Below are positions 1 to 10,600 of a stretch of DNA of 44,227 nt, in pieces (position 1 is the stretch's first letter; the number at the start of each line of letters is the position of its first letter). Source of the DNA: Mesostigma viride (Eukaryota > Streptophyta > Mesostigmatophyceae > Mesostigmatales > Mesostigmataceae); contig RPFO01000102.1 in assembly GCA_009746045.1 (NCBI GenBank), positions 252,501 to 296,727 on the forward strand. The letters are read 5' to 3'. The notes under the pieces were generated by a model, which had not been told where the DNA came from, made no database searches, and saw only the letters and a list, made by a program, of their open reading frames with translations. A program made the position numbers and the translations under genes.

Positions 1-175
1 CCATTTCTCCATCCCATGCATCCACCGGTGGTGGGTGCGCGACCGCGACTTGGAGGATGCCAATCCTTTTTGCATGCCTGCCATTGCGAGCCATGACAGC
101 GCTCGTTTGTTGGGGACCGTGGGGTTGCTTCTCTTTGCCGTTGGGGAGTCAAATTCCGTCGCTGTCCTCGCATGC
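1..175. other. No gene recognised (leading edge)
   Basis: Two plus-strand frames and one minus-strand frame are open through this short stretch, so openness is not informative. One plus frame (from base 2 to 190) is hydrophobic towards its end and could be the tail of an exon entering from the left, but it terminates inside the minisatellite and I recognise no domain. Confidence 0.2.
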
Positions 176-853
176 GCTCGTGAAACATAAGAAACACTCG
201 TGAAACATAACAAACATAAGAAACACTCGTGAAACATAGCAAACATAAGAAACACTCGTGAAACATAACAAACATAAGAAACACTCGTGAAACATAACAA
301 ACATAAGAAACACTCGTGAAACATAACAAACATAAGAAACACTCGTGAAACATAACAAACATAAGAAACACTCGTGAAACATAGCAAACATAAGAAACAC
401 TCGTGAAACATAACAAACATAAGAAACACTCGTGAAACATAACAAACATAAGAAACACTCGTGAAACGTAACAAACGTAAGAAACACTCGTGAAACATAA
501 CAAACATAAGAAACACTCGTGAAACGTAACAAACATAAGAAACACTCGTGAAACATAACAAACATAAGAAACACTCGTGAAACATAACAAACATAAGAAA
601 CACTCGTGAAACATAGCAAACATAAGAAACACTCGTGAAACATAACAAACATAAGAAACACTCGTGAAACATAACAAACATAAGAAACACTCGTGAAACA
701 TAACAAACATAAGAAACACTCGTGAAACATAACAAACATAAGAAACACTCGTGAAACATAACAAACATAAGAAACACTCGTGAAACATAACAAACATAAG
801 AAACACTCGTGAAACATAACAAACATAAGAAACACTCGTGAAACATAACAAAC
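176..853. repeat. 29-bp minisatellite, about 23 copies
   Basis: A unit of 29 bases containing CTCGTGAAACATAACAAAC is repeated almost perfectly, with occasional A/G substitutions (CATAGC for CATAAC, CGTAAC for CATAAC). The first unit is shortened. Because 29 is not a multiple of three and the unit lacks minus-strand stops in any frame, the array creates a long minus-strand open frame with a 29-residue protein period; that frame is an artefact. Confidence 0.95.
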
Positions 854-1383
854 TGCTGTGCCCTTGTCCGGTGTCCCTCCCTCCTTGTTAGGGAGGCAGC
901 TGGGAGAGAGCATTCCTGCGGGGACGTCAATTAAGACGGAGAGCCAAAACGGATACATTCGTGGGAAACGCCATGCCTTGGACTACGCAACCAATGTGGC
1001 ATGTCCTGCCGGCAAGCCGCATCGCCTATCGTCGCTAAGATTTCCGGTGATCGTTGCATCGTCGTTCTTATTGAAATTACCTTTGAATTACCGCCGGGTC
1101 GATTGCTTCTAGCCCCTGCGGTCTCCCGCCACCGCCACCTCCTTTTTTTCCGTCAAGATTACGTATCCTGTATCATTTAAATCGTTGTCCATCCCAAACG
1201 ATGTTCGTCCCAAATGATGCCCGTCGCATCCTGCAGGCGCGTGGGTGCTCCCCTTTTGGCGGGAACCGGGCAAGACCTGCCCCACGCCACTTAAGTCCAA
1301 AGCGGCGCCTCACCCCCAAGGCTCTGCAGGCGTCATGATCTCGGGCGACCAAGGGCTGACGTGGGCTATCCACGGCGCGCACC
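854..1383. other. No gene recognised
   Basis: Short open frames on both strands overlap each other and none shows a domain or a convincing splice pattern. A local GATGTTCGTCCCAAA / GATGCCCGTC near-duplication occurs at about 1200-1230. Confidence 0.4.
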
Positions 1384-1620
1384 GACTGGCCGACTCGTGG
1401 CTTATCGAGAGCACGCTGGTATGATAACGCTGAACCAGGCGTACCTATTACCTATAGGTAGGTTATCCTATTTACTAGTATGGCTGGCTGATGCGTGGCT
1501 GATCGAGAGCACGCTGGCGTGATAACGCTGAACCAGGTATACATTTTGCCTGTTGACTAGTATGGCTGGCCGACTCGTGTCTAATTAAGAGCACGCTGGT
1601 ATGGCGATGGTCAGTCGAGT
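1384..1620 (+). repeat. Degenerate tandem repeat, three copies of 80-100 bp
   Basis: Three copies start near CTGGCCGACTCGTG and carry GAGCACGCTGG followed by GATAACGCTGAACCAGG in the first two. The GCACGCTGG core recurs at 1411, 1509 and 1591. Copies differ by substitutions and small indels. Confidence 0.75.
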
Positions 1621-1728
1621 ACAGTATGTTATACTTCTTTCCTATTTACACCAGTAGACTATTTGCACAAGTATATATGTGTGGCATGGATTCATCGGTA
1701 TGCACTCATGCCTAATCTGGAGAGCTAG

Positions 1729-1860
1729 AACTAGCGAATCGTGCTGGTACAACTAGCAACTCGTGCTGGTAAAGCTAGCGACTCGTGCTGGTAAAGCTAG
1801 CGACTCGTGCTGGTAAAGCTAGCGACTCGTGCTGGTAAAGCTAGCGACTCGTGCTGGTAC
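1729..1860 (+). repeat. 22-bp minisatellite, six copies
   Basis: Six units of 22 bases (core GCTAGCGACTCGTGCTGGTA) fill exactly 132 bases. The first two copies carry substitutions and the last four are nearly perfect, as expected for expansion from the right. The CTCGTG core resembles that of the repeats at 176 and 1384. Confidence 0.9.
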
Positions 1861-2308
1861 CCGATGGAGGACGGTGCCATAAATCCGCAGGGTAGCCCAC
1901 GAGATAGCCATAGTTAATCGCCTGGTATGGGTAGCAGATGCTATTTTGTACTAGTATCAGTTGCAGGATATCCTACCAGGTATCAAGGAGACAACCAGCA
2001 GGTATTGTTGTACTAGTATGTACAGTCCGATCATGAGCACGACGAGAGAGCTCGCTGATACAGATCATATTGGATGTGCAGATCAACGAATAAGAATGCA
2101 TTTGTAACAAGTATTCTTTCACGTATGAAGTTCATGGCTTCACGTATCAAGTTCATGGTTCCAAGTAGTCTTTCACGTCATGTAATGTCACGGACCAAGG
2201 CAATGTTGTGCCAGTGCTGCATGCCATGTAATGGCAAATTATCAGAACTACAACACACTACCCTTTTGTTCTCAACGATGCTGCAGGTACAATCCAGTCA
2301 TTACCACT
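1861..2308. other. No gene recognised
   Basis: AT-rich unique sequence with short phrases such as ACTAGTAT and a local near-duplication around 2125-2160 (TTCACGTATGAAGTTCATGG and TTCACGTATCAAGTTCATGG). No coding signal is seen. Confidence 0.4.
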
Positions 2309-2496
2309 TAAGTTACGATCATCCTATGTAAAGTTACGATCATCCTATGTAAAGTTACGATCATTCTATGTAAAGTTACGATCATCCTATGTAAAGTTAC
2401 GATCATCCTATGTAAAGTTACGATCATTCTATGTAAAGTTACGATCATTCTATGTAAAGTTACGATCGTTCTATGTAAAGTTACGATCATTCTATG
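2309..2496 (+). repeat. 21-bp minisatellite, nine copies
   Basis: Nine copies of AAGTTACGATCATCCTATGT plus one base, with C/T variation in ATCCT/ATTCT and one ATCGT. The 21-base period produces a seven-residue minus-strand repeat in a long open frame that continues through the neighbouring pyrimidine tract; I regard that frame as non-coding. Confidence 0.93.
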
Positions 2497-2516
2497 CCGT
2501 GGACAGAAGTATGCAT

Positions 2517-3105
2517 GCACATTTCTGACCTGTCTCTCCCTTCTTCTCCTCCCCGCTCGCTTGTGTCTCCCCGTCTGCCGTCCCCTTCCTCTATCGTTCC
2601 TCTCTCCCCACCCCCCCTCTCTCCTCGCCCTCCCTCTCCTCGCCCTCCCTTTCCTCCCTCTCCTCCTCTCCCCCCTCTCCCCCTCTCCCCCTCTCCCTCT
2701 CCCCTCTCCCCCTCTCCCCCCTCTCCCCCTCTCCCCCTCTCCTCTCCCCTCTCCCCCTCTCCCCCTCTCCCCCTCTCCCCCTCTCCCCCCCCCCTCTCCC
2801 CCTCTCCCCTCTCCCCCTCTCCCCCTCTCCCCCTCCCCCCTCTCCCCTCTCCCCCTCTCCCCCTCTCCCCCTCTCCTCCCCCCTCTCCCCTCCCTCTCCC
2901 CCTCTCCCCCCCTCCCTCTCCCCTCTCCCCCCTCTCCCCTCTCCCCCTCTCCCCCTCTCCCTCCCCCCTCTCCCCCTCTCCCCCTCTCCCTCCTCTCCCC
3001 CTCTCCCCCCTCTCCCCCTCTCCCCCTCTCCCTCTCCCCCTCTCCCCTTCCCCCCCGTTCCCTCCCCTCTCCCCCCTCTTTCTCCCGCCACCCCCCAACC
3101 CACAG
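2517..3105 (+). repeat. Giant pyrimidine tract ending at a 3' splice site
   Basis: The stretch is almost only C and T, built from CCCCTCT-like units; 2643-3057 has no purine that I can find (415 bases). It ends with a CCAACCCACAG acceptor (AG at 3104-3105) directly before the sialidase-like exon. It is therefore best read as the 3' end of an intron whose polypyrimidine tract has expanded into a microsatellite. The long proline/serine/leucine frames across it are low-complexity artefacts. Confidence 0.8.
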
Positions 3106-3576
3106 GTCGAGCTGGCCGACCACCGCCTGCTCCAGATCTTCCGCTCCAAGAAGTCCTACCTCTACCAATCCTGGTCCCACGACGGTGGATCCGCGTGGAC
3201 CAGCCCCTCGCGCTCCTCCCTCCCCAACCCGGACGCAAAAGCGCACGTCCAGCGGCTCGCCAACGGCGAGCTGCTCCTCGCGTACAACCACTCCAAGGAC
3301 AAGCGGACGCCGCTCTACCTGGCCACGTCGCGCGACGAGGGCGCCAGCTGGCGCACGCTCGCGCACGTTGAGACGGACACCACGCACATGTACGCGTACC
3401 CGACGGTGCTTGAGATGCCGCCACCTGTCGGCCTCGAGCGCAGCCGGCTCCTCGTCGTGTATTCGGTCATGAAGCCCGAGGCGAGGGCGGACGGGGGCGG
3501 GGGGGGCATGCGGGCGGTCAGTCGGGGGATTCGGCTGGCCAGGCTGGATGATGTCGGGCGCAGTGTGATGGTCTGA
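3106..3576 (+). CDS. Sialidase-like (BNR/Asp-box) protein, last exon
   Basis: The frame 3106-3576 encodes 156 residues and a TGA stop. It holds two canonical Asp boxes (S-x-D-x-G-x-x-W): SHDGGSAW and SRDEGASW, about 60 residues apart, and further on [10 protein letters not shown] and LLVVYSVMK, which fit blades of the six-bladed sialidase/neuraminidase propeller. The exon starts in phase 0 after a CACAG acceptor. Upstream exons with the catalytic Arg, Asp and Tyr are not visible and must lie left of the 21-bp minisatellite or outside the window, so enzyme activity cannot be judged. A Gly-rich stretch precedes the C-terminal strand GIRLARLDD. Proteins of this family cleave or bind terminal sialic acid or related sugars; in algae the substrate is generally unknown. 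The domain call is fairly sure, the substrate is not. Confidence 0.7.
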   Translation, partial: VELADHRLLQIFRSKKSYLYQSWSHDGGSAWTSPSRSSLPNPDAKAHVQRLANGELLLAYNHSKDKRTPLYLATSRDEGASWRTLAHVETDTTHMYAYPTVLEMPPPVGLERSRLLVVYSVMKPEARADGGGGGMRAVSRGIRLARLDDVGRSVMV

Positions 3577-5387
3577 AGCAGAGATGGAAGAACAGTTACT
3601 TGGTGTAAAGAGAAAAACATTGGTTTGGTTTTGGGAGGGCAAACCCGTCTTGAAAGGGGAGGGTGGACTGTCTAAAAGGATTGCCTGGAAGGGGGGTGGA
3701 TTTCCTGGTCCAGAAAGGGGCGATGGCATCGGATATGGGTTCACATGGGAAACCAGCTCGCCTGCAGCAATCGCAAGTGCCTGCGACTGTCACGCTTGCT
3801 GGAAGCCTGTGTAGCCCACTTGCTTGATATGTTGGTGGCAGAACTGGGCAAGGCGACCCCTGTCCAGAAGCCTAGTGGCGGTGATGAGAAGCGCAACGGT
3901 GACGTGCAATGGTTGTGTGATGGGAAGGGCCCTTCCGACTCTCGCAAGGCGGACCAGCTCGATGCCACCAAAATGCAGCGGCATGCAAGCGGGATGGCTC
4001 ACGCTCCATGTGCAAGCGGGATGGCAGGACAGAACAATATCGCAAGCCAAGGGGGTAGCCTTGTGAAGGATGATAGATTTAGTGGGACTCTGGGGCGTGC
4101 AACTACGATGGTGTCAAGTGCCCAAGCCCACGGTGTCAAGTGCCCAGGACAGTCACGCGGACAAGCAGCCTATGCAGGCCGACAACTTGAAGGTGGTGAG
4201 AAGGGATAATGGTCATGCAGTTGTGTGACGCCACGGGCCCTAGTTCTGTCACCTCTCACACTGAACACCTGGCAGCGATTCGAGACTGTCGCGCGTGTTG
4301 GAAGCCTTTGCCAGCCAGAGCTTTTGATCATGGTCGTGATGGGTGCGTGTCTTGAGGTTGTGTGATGTAAGGGCCCCAATCGCCTGTCACGAGGCACGCC
4401 ATCCATGCCAGCGTGAAAGCACAGCGCCCCGGGAACGGTTCATGTTCTTGGCGGCTTGGCCCTCGCAAGGCAACCCCTGTTGGCTTCTGATCATGTCGGG
4501 GGCTGTCATAGCCCGAAACCGCGTAAAGCAGCCGATTCTTACAAGAGCTGTTACTAGAGCGTTGCGAGCAGATGGCGCTACACTCTTCATGATGTTGATT
4601 GAGTGCCCGTCCCGCGTTTGTGTAGTGACAAACAAGGGTGCAAGGGCTTTGCGAGGGCCAGCCTCCGCACGGCTCGAGAATCTGCAAAGGGGTGCGTCAG
4701 ATTTCATCACTCGGCTCGGCTCGGCTCGGCTCCGCAGCTTCGCTATGGACATGAGCATCCACAGTACACGACATTGGAAAGAACGCCATGTGTGAACGAG
4801 TAGTTCTCTCACTTAGAGAGTGGCAAGGATGCACCGAGCATTGTCCCTGGATTACTTCAGAAGAACATTTTGAAGACCAACTTTGCCGATTTTCAACTTC
4901 TTGAAAGAGCAACTTCCAGCCGATTTTTTGCCACGGTGACAAGGCGGCACGCAGCAAGAGCCCCCATTCTCAGAGCCCCCAGGGTTGCGTGGCACCGCTA
5001 TGTGCCACGTGTGTGGTGCAGGACGGCGCAGCCTGTACAGCAGCCGGAAGTGACATGTGCGCCACCCTGTATGGGATCCTAGTGTGTTTGCGGTGCTTGT
5101 CCACAGTACTTTGTGTTTGCGGTGCTTGTCATATCGATGCAAGCGCAATGGCACGGCATGGGAAGGTAGCAATGACTATACTACTAGGATAGTAGTCACC
5201 GTTTTTTTTTATCCGGCTGCAAGGCTGGCCCTGCAGTTTCAAAGCTTTCATTAATTTGCGGCTTACTGGTTGGAAGTTTCCCTAACTCCATGTCACGGTG
5301 TCATTGGATCATGGCAGTCTATTAATTAATTACTACTGTTAATCAAGAACATATGGCCGTGGGGGGGCCGATATGTAACAAATATCC
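3577..5387. other. Degenerate repeated region without a recognised gene
   Basis: Blocks near 3750-3950, 4190-4370 and 4400-4500 share diverged phrases (TGTCACGC/TGTCGCGC followed by TTGGAAGCCT; GGTTGTGTGATG; AAGGGCCC; GCAAGGCAACCCCTGT), so they look like old copies of one repeat. CTCGG is repeated four times near 4714. GTGTTTGCGGTGCTTGTC occurs twice (about 5082 and 5112). The open frames here conflict on both strands and look non-coding. Confidence 0.45.
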
Positions 5388-5832
5388 TCATCACGATCCT
5401 TGAGAAGCCGGATCGAGTCTGCCCAACTTTGGCTGGACTGCCTGGCGCTCGAGGCTCGGGCTGTTGGTCTAGAAATCAGCCCAAAAACGGAGGCCCTGTC
5501 TCTCGGCCTGGCCGGGCCCCCGCCCCCACTCCGCCTCTTAGCCGACCCCGAGGTAAATTACCCTACTTCAGGCCGCTTCAAGCTGCTCGGCAGTTGGCTT
5601 CTCGACAGCGAGGACGACCTGACGACACAGATAGCTAGGCATGGCGTGGGCGCAACTCGATGACTACCGCCGCTGGTGGAGCAAACCTGCCCCGCTACCC
5701 CGGATCGTCAAGCGTGTCCTCTTCGAGGTCGTCATTCTGACGATCCTGACCTACAGCGCCGGAGACCTAGACGCTGACGCAGGAGCTGGAGAAACAACTC
5801 GACGGCAACGTCACCAAGATGCTGTGCAATTG
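5388..5832 (+). pseudogene. LINE family A reverse-transcriptase fragment
   Basis: Conceptual translation in two frames matches the region just after the YADD motif of the LINE A ORF2 at 7635-8669: ESAQLWLDCLALEARAVGLE, then GRFKLLGSWL, then RIVKRVLFEVVILTILTY. It starts within the bases coding for ITLIEK and stops at the TKML stretch, with a frameshift near 5640, so it is a dead internal fragment. It is one of only two LINE A-like pieces here on the plus strand. Confidence 0.85.
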
Positions 5833-5849
5833 ATCGATTAATTAACACG

Positions 5850-6258
5850 TAACATGCAGTGTCACGTGAGCATAAGTCGATCCTCAGTACAGTCGAGTGG
5901 AATGGGATGGCAGGGTCCCTTTGTCCCGTCGCAACCCACTGGCAAACTTGCGCGCGCCCCGCACCGACGCGGCGCGACCCGGACCTATGTGACACAATTG
6001 CTTGAGGATGCAGGGCTTCTGGGATTATCTGTACCGATCCGCGCCCGCATGATAGACAAGGAGAAATGGGCTGCCGTCTGCGATAAGCACCTGAAACTAG
6101 GAACTAAATTGAGCTTACACCATCCATTCCATCCCATGTTCCCCTCCCACTGGGGACTTATGCTCACGTGACGCAGTCACGTGTCTATAAATTAATGAAT
6201 TAATCCCATGTTCCCCTCCCACTGAGGACTTATGCTCACGTGACGCAGTCACGTGTCA
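5850..6258 (+). pseudogene. LINE C-terminal fragment bounded by inverted 3'-end copies
   Basis: Bases 5935-6120 encode a typical LINE ORF2 tail: TYVTQLLEDAGLLGLS followed by an M-I-D-K-E-K-W-A-A-V stretch, which parallels the C-terminus of LINE A (PGLSVIWRQM, then RKDRWQVV). It is followed by the LINE A 3' terminus in plus orientation (CCCTCCCACTGGGGACTTAT, then GCTCACGTGACGCAGTCACG), which occurs twice (6145-6175 and 6211-6258). A diverged copy in the opposite orientation lies at about 5863-5912, so the fragment is framed by inverted 3' ends. Short ATTAATT tracts separate the pieces. Confidence 0.65.
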
Positions 6259-6269
6259 ATTAATTAATT

Positions 6270-7162
6270 CATTTGATAGGGTAAATCAGTGTACAAATCC
6301 TCATTACTAATGTGCAAACCAAATGAAGGGGATATTAAGGGCCTTGCGCAGCATCTTGGTGACGTTGCCGTCGAGTCGTTGCTCCAGCTCAGGACTGCGT
6401 CAGTGTCCAGGTCTCAGCGCCGTAGTAGGTCAGGATCATGAGAATCACGACCGTGAAGAGGTCACGCTTGACGATCCGGGGGAGGGCAGGGTTGCTCCAG
6501 TGCCAGCGGCGATGGTCATGAAGTTGCGCCCACGCCATGCCGATCCGTGTCGTCAGGTCGTCCTCCCAGTCGGGCTAGCCAACTGCCGAGCAGCTTGAAG
6601 CGCGGTCTGAAGTAGGGTAGTTGACCTCGGTGTCGTCTAAGAGGCGGAGCGGGGGCGGGGGCCTGGCCATGCCGAGGGACAGGGCCTCCGGTATGGGGCT
6701 GATTTCTAGATCGACCAACAGCACGAGCCTCGAGCAGGTGCACGCAGTCCTGCCAAAGTTGGGCAGACTCCGGCTTCTCGATGAGCGTGATGTCGTCGGC
6801 GTCAATGAGTTCAGCAAGTAAATTCTGCCTGTTGGTCGGCCCCCCTTCCCCAAGCTCGTTCGTGATCCGACTAGGCCATGCAGGGGCACGGCCAGCAATG
6901 CTAGCAAAGCGGGCACGTGCCTGGCGCATAACATAATCCACTACAATAATAAACAGGTACGGCGACAGCTAGGACGCAACGTATCCTGCCTCACGCCGGT
7001 CTGCAGTGGACATGGCGGGCCGTTAAAGCCGTGTTGAGTGCGCACCGAAGTGGCCGACCCCTGCCATACACCGTGCGGATCGATGTAATCAGGGGAGTAC
7101 ATACGGGGACGCGAGCGCGAGCAAGGACCGCCCATAGAGCGGCCCAGAGGACAGAATCAAAT
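6270..7162 (-). pseudogene. LINE family A reverse-transcriptase fragment
   Basis: The minus strand matches LINE A ORF2 from just after RT motif A (FDSVLWAALW) through motif B and on to the HISNEDLY region. Several frameshifts break it. The catalytic motif reads DADD instead of the YADD of the intact copy (about 6794-6805). Both ends are truncated: its 5' end abuts TTAGGGGCAT at 7163 and its 3' end abuts an ATTAATT tract near 6265. Confidence 0.85.
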
Positions 7163-7172
7163 TTAGGGGCAT

Positions 7173-7537
7173 TAATTAATTAACTAATTAATTAATTAGG
7201 AACATGACTCCGTTGGGAGTACATGTAGCACATATCCCTGAGAAGGGGCATTTGGCTTCTAATACATTCTGGGCTACTTCCTGCAAGGGTAGGATCGATG
7301 TAAACTACACCTGCTCTATGTGCACCAAGTGCACCTTCATCACCATGTTTCATCAGAGCTAGTAGGGGTCTGGCATGAGGGGGAAGATCATCATGGCTAA
7401 GCAAAAGCTAGGGCATGGCTTCTCATCAGAGAGTGACTCTCTGTATAGGCAGAGCTTCGCTAAATTCTTAAGATGCAGCATCCATGGGGGGTCCCATTAT
7501 AGGCATAGCTTGGCTAAATTCTTAAGGCATCATCCAT
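7173..7537 (-). mobile_element. Family B element, copy 1: 3' UTR and (AATT)n tail
   Basis: This stretch aligns throughout with 15005-15395, the 3' UTR of B copy 2 (for example GTAGCACATATCCCTGAGAA and GGCTAAATTCTTAA). The (AATT)n tail occupies 7171-7198, at the 3' end of the minus-strand element. The rest of copy 1 resumes at 13279; the two parts are separated by LINE A and its 12-bp target duplication GGCATCATCCAT (7526-7537 and 13267-13278). Confidence 0.85.
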
Positions 7538-7634
7538 TAATTAATTAATTAATTAATAGACACGTGACTGCGTCACGTGAGCATAAGTCCTCAGTGGGAG
7601 GGGAACATGGGATGGAATGGATGGTATAAGCTAT

Positions 7635-10600
7635 CTAGGTCCTGGTTACAGGGGTGTGGGCACCGCGGCCCGAATCGCTATGAATGCCATACTTGGTCAC
7701 ACGCGGAGCCCCCACAGGCTTGGGGGTGGTCTCCTTCATCACTACTTGCCATCTATCCTTGCGCACCATCTGCCTCCATATTACAGACAAACCAGGAGGC
7801 TGCCCGGGGGTGAGCCCGTCACGTCTAGTGTAGCACATGTCCATGCCGAGTCTATCACGAAAAGTCCACGGGTGGCGGCCCTGCCGCGCGCGGCCGGGGG
7901 CACGCCAGGTGAGGACATATCGCCCAGGCTGGGCGGGCTTGGTGCCAGCTAGTCTATCTGATGTATCTACCTGATCTGTGCGGGCCAGGTGCCCGGCTAG
8001 GCCCAGGCGCCTGTGCCTAATAATGTGGGAAACATAGGGCAAATCAGCGTACAAATCCTCATTACTAATGTGCAAACCAAAGGGGATGTTAAGGGCCTTG
8101 CGCAGCATCTTGGTGACGGCGCCGTCGAGTCGTTGCTCCAGCTCCTGCATCAGTGTCCACGTCTCGGCGCCGTAGGTCAGGATCGTCAGAATGACGACCT
8201 TGAAGAGGTCACGCTTGACGATCCGGGGTAGGGCGGGGTTGCTCCACCAGCGGCGGTGGTCATGGAGGTGCGCCCACGCCATGCCGATCCGTGTCGTCAT
8301 GTCGTCCTCGCAGTCGGGAAGCCAACTGCCGAGCAGCTTGAAGCGGCCTGAAGGAGGGTAGTTGACCTCGGCATCGTCTAAGAGGCGGAGTGTGGGTGGG
8401 GGCCCTGCCATGCCGAGGGCCAGGGCCTCCGTTTTGGGGCTGATTTCTAGACCAACCGCCCGAGCCTCGAGCGCCAGGCAGTCCAGCCAAAGTTGGGCAG
8501 ACTCCGGCTTCTCGATGAGCGTGATGTCGTCGGCATAAATGAGGTCAGCTAGTAAATTCTGCTTGTTAGTCGGCCCCCCTTCCCCAAGCTCGTTCGTGAT
8601 CGCTAGGCCAGGGGCACGGCCTGCAATGCTAGCAAAGCGAGCACGTGCCTGGCGCATAACATAATCCACTACAATAATAAACAGGTACGGCGACAGGACG
8701 CAACCCTGCCAGACGCCGGTCTGCAGTGGGCATGGCGGGGTAATGCCGTGTGAGTGCGCACCGAAGTGGTCGACCCCTCATACAGCGTGCGGATGACGGT
8801 AATCAGGGGAGTGGGGACGCGAGCGCGAGCAAGTACAGCCCATAGAGCGTCCCAGAGGACAGAATCAAAAGCCTTGATGAAGTCGACGAAGATCAGGATG
8901 GCGGGAAACTCACCAGGTTGCAGGAGAGCGATTTCCTCGAAGAGGCGACGCGCGACGAAGATGGCCATGACGGTGTTGCGCCCAGGACGGAAGCCCATTT
9001 GACTTTCCCCAAGGTGACAGTCGAGAGCAGAACGAAGGCGGTTGAGGATCATGCGCATGAACAACTTAAGTGCGGCGCTCTGGATGCAGACTCCTCTGTA
9101 GTTGGCGGGGTCGTCAGGGGAACCTTTGTTTTTGTACAGCATAATACGGTAGCTGTGCTGCCACTCAGGAATCGGCGGCGCGTCGGCAAGCAGGATCCGG
9201 TTGCAGACGTCAAGCAGGAACCCCGTGAGCGCCGTCAGCTTAATCACCGGGGCTGGGAGCTGGTCAGGTCCAACGGCGGCATAAAGCGGAGTTGCTTGGC
9301 GGCGGTGCTCAGCTCGAGCTCGGTGAACGGCGGGAGCTCGTTGGGGTCGGCCAGGGGTTCCGTCAGGGCTGGGTACGTGTAGTCCTGCTCAGCGGCGGGC
9401 GGCGTGGGCGGCGCAGGGACGTCCGCCGGTGCTACTGCCAGGCGTGCGGCCGCCAGAGGGCCAAGCGGCGGAGGCGGCGGGGGGGCGCCGAGCAGCCGGG
9501 ACTGGGAGGAATACCACTGGTCGAGCTGCTGCTGCGGTGAGCCAGAGAGCGTCCGCGGCGCCGGCTGCGCGCCGCCGGCGGGCCGTTGGGCGTGACGCAG
9601 GCGGGTCCAGGCGTACTTGCCGTGCTGGTCCTTGAGGTGGGCGAAGTACTCGCGGACATGAAGGTCCTCCTGCTCCTTGGTCGCCTGCCGGATGGCCGAG
9701 TGGTAATCGGCTTTGAGGCGGGCGTAGCGGGCGGGGTCGCTGTTGTCGCGCAGGGCTTGCCGGGCCTGGATGACGGCGGGGAGCCGGTGCAGGCTGGTGA
9801 AGCGGGGCGGGCGGCGGGGGGGCAGTAGGGCCCCGGCCGCGGGCAGCTTGTCAGCGAGGTGCCGAAGGGCCGATGCCGGGCCGGCAGCGAACAGCTGGGC
9901 GTGGCTGGCCGGGATGTCCAGCGCGTCGACGAACGCCTCTGCGGCGCGCTTGTGGGCGCGTTTTTCAGGGAAGTCCTCCAGAGCGTCGTCAGATTTCTCG
10001 AGCAACTGAAGTGTGCGCAAATCAGGTGGTGCCACGTGCTTACGAAAGGGCGAGGGGAATCGCAGGCGGATGCGGGCGGTGACGATGCGATGATCGGAGC
10101 GCACCAGGGGGATCACATGCGAGCGAGCAGCTAGTACAGATCCTTGATGACGCTTGCGCATTACAACATAGTCAATGCAGCGTTCAGTGCCAGTTGGCGA
10201 GGTGTGTGTGACCAAAGCATCTGGACTATGTGGAAAGCGGTGTTGGCAGTGACCAAATCGCATGTCGTAAGCAAATCAGCAAAAAGTTCAGTGTTGGCAT
10301 TGGAGACCGTACCGTTGGGGGCGTGCTGACATCCGCCAGTACCCGGTGGTAGCGTGGCGTTGGCGTCCAGCAGCAGAGCGAGGTAGTTGCGACCAGGGAT
10401 GCCGTTCGCCAGGTTCTCCAGCGCTGCAAAGAAGTCCTTGCGGTCTTGTTCTGGGTGGCCGGAGTGGGGTGCGTAACCAACGCCCACCGTCAGGGCGTAG
10501 GTCGAGTGGCCCTCCATCGAATGAAAAGTGGCCACGAGGAGCCGAGCGTTGACCAGCTGGGGTTCGCCCATGTGGCGTACGGCGAGCGGGGAGCAGAGGA

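Noticed and set aside
176-853. CRISPR array
   Set aside because: The units are uninterrupted tandem repeats with no variable spacers, in a eukaryotic genome.
149-958. 269-codon minus-strand open frame
   Set aside because: It is a product of the 29-bp minisatellite, whose unit has no stop in any minus frame; the protein is a perfect 29-residue period.
2308-3744. 478-codon Arg/Gly/Glu-rich minus-strand frame and overlapping Pro/Ser-rich plus frames
   Set aside because: Low-complexity translation of the pyrimidine tract. The plus-strand exon at 3106-3576, with Asp boxes and an acceptor, explains the conserved part.
3745-4209. 154-codon plus-strand frame
   Set aside because: It lies in degenerate repeats, has competing frames on both strands and no domain.
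9418-10134. Gly/Arg-rich plus-strand frames opposite LINE A ORF2
   Set aside because: GC-rich shadows of the minus-strand EN-RT frame.
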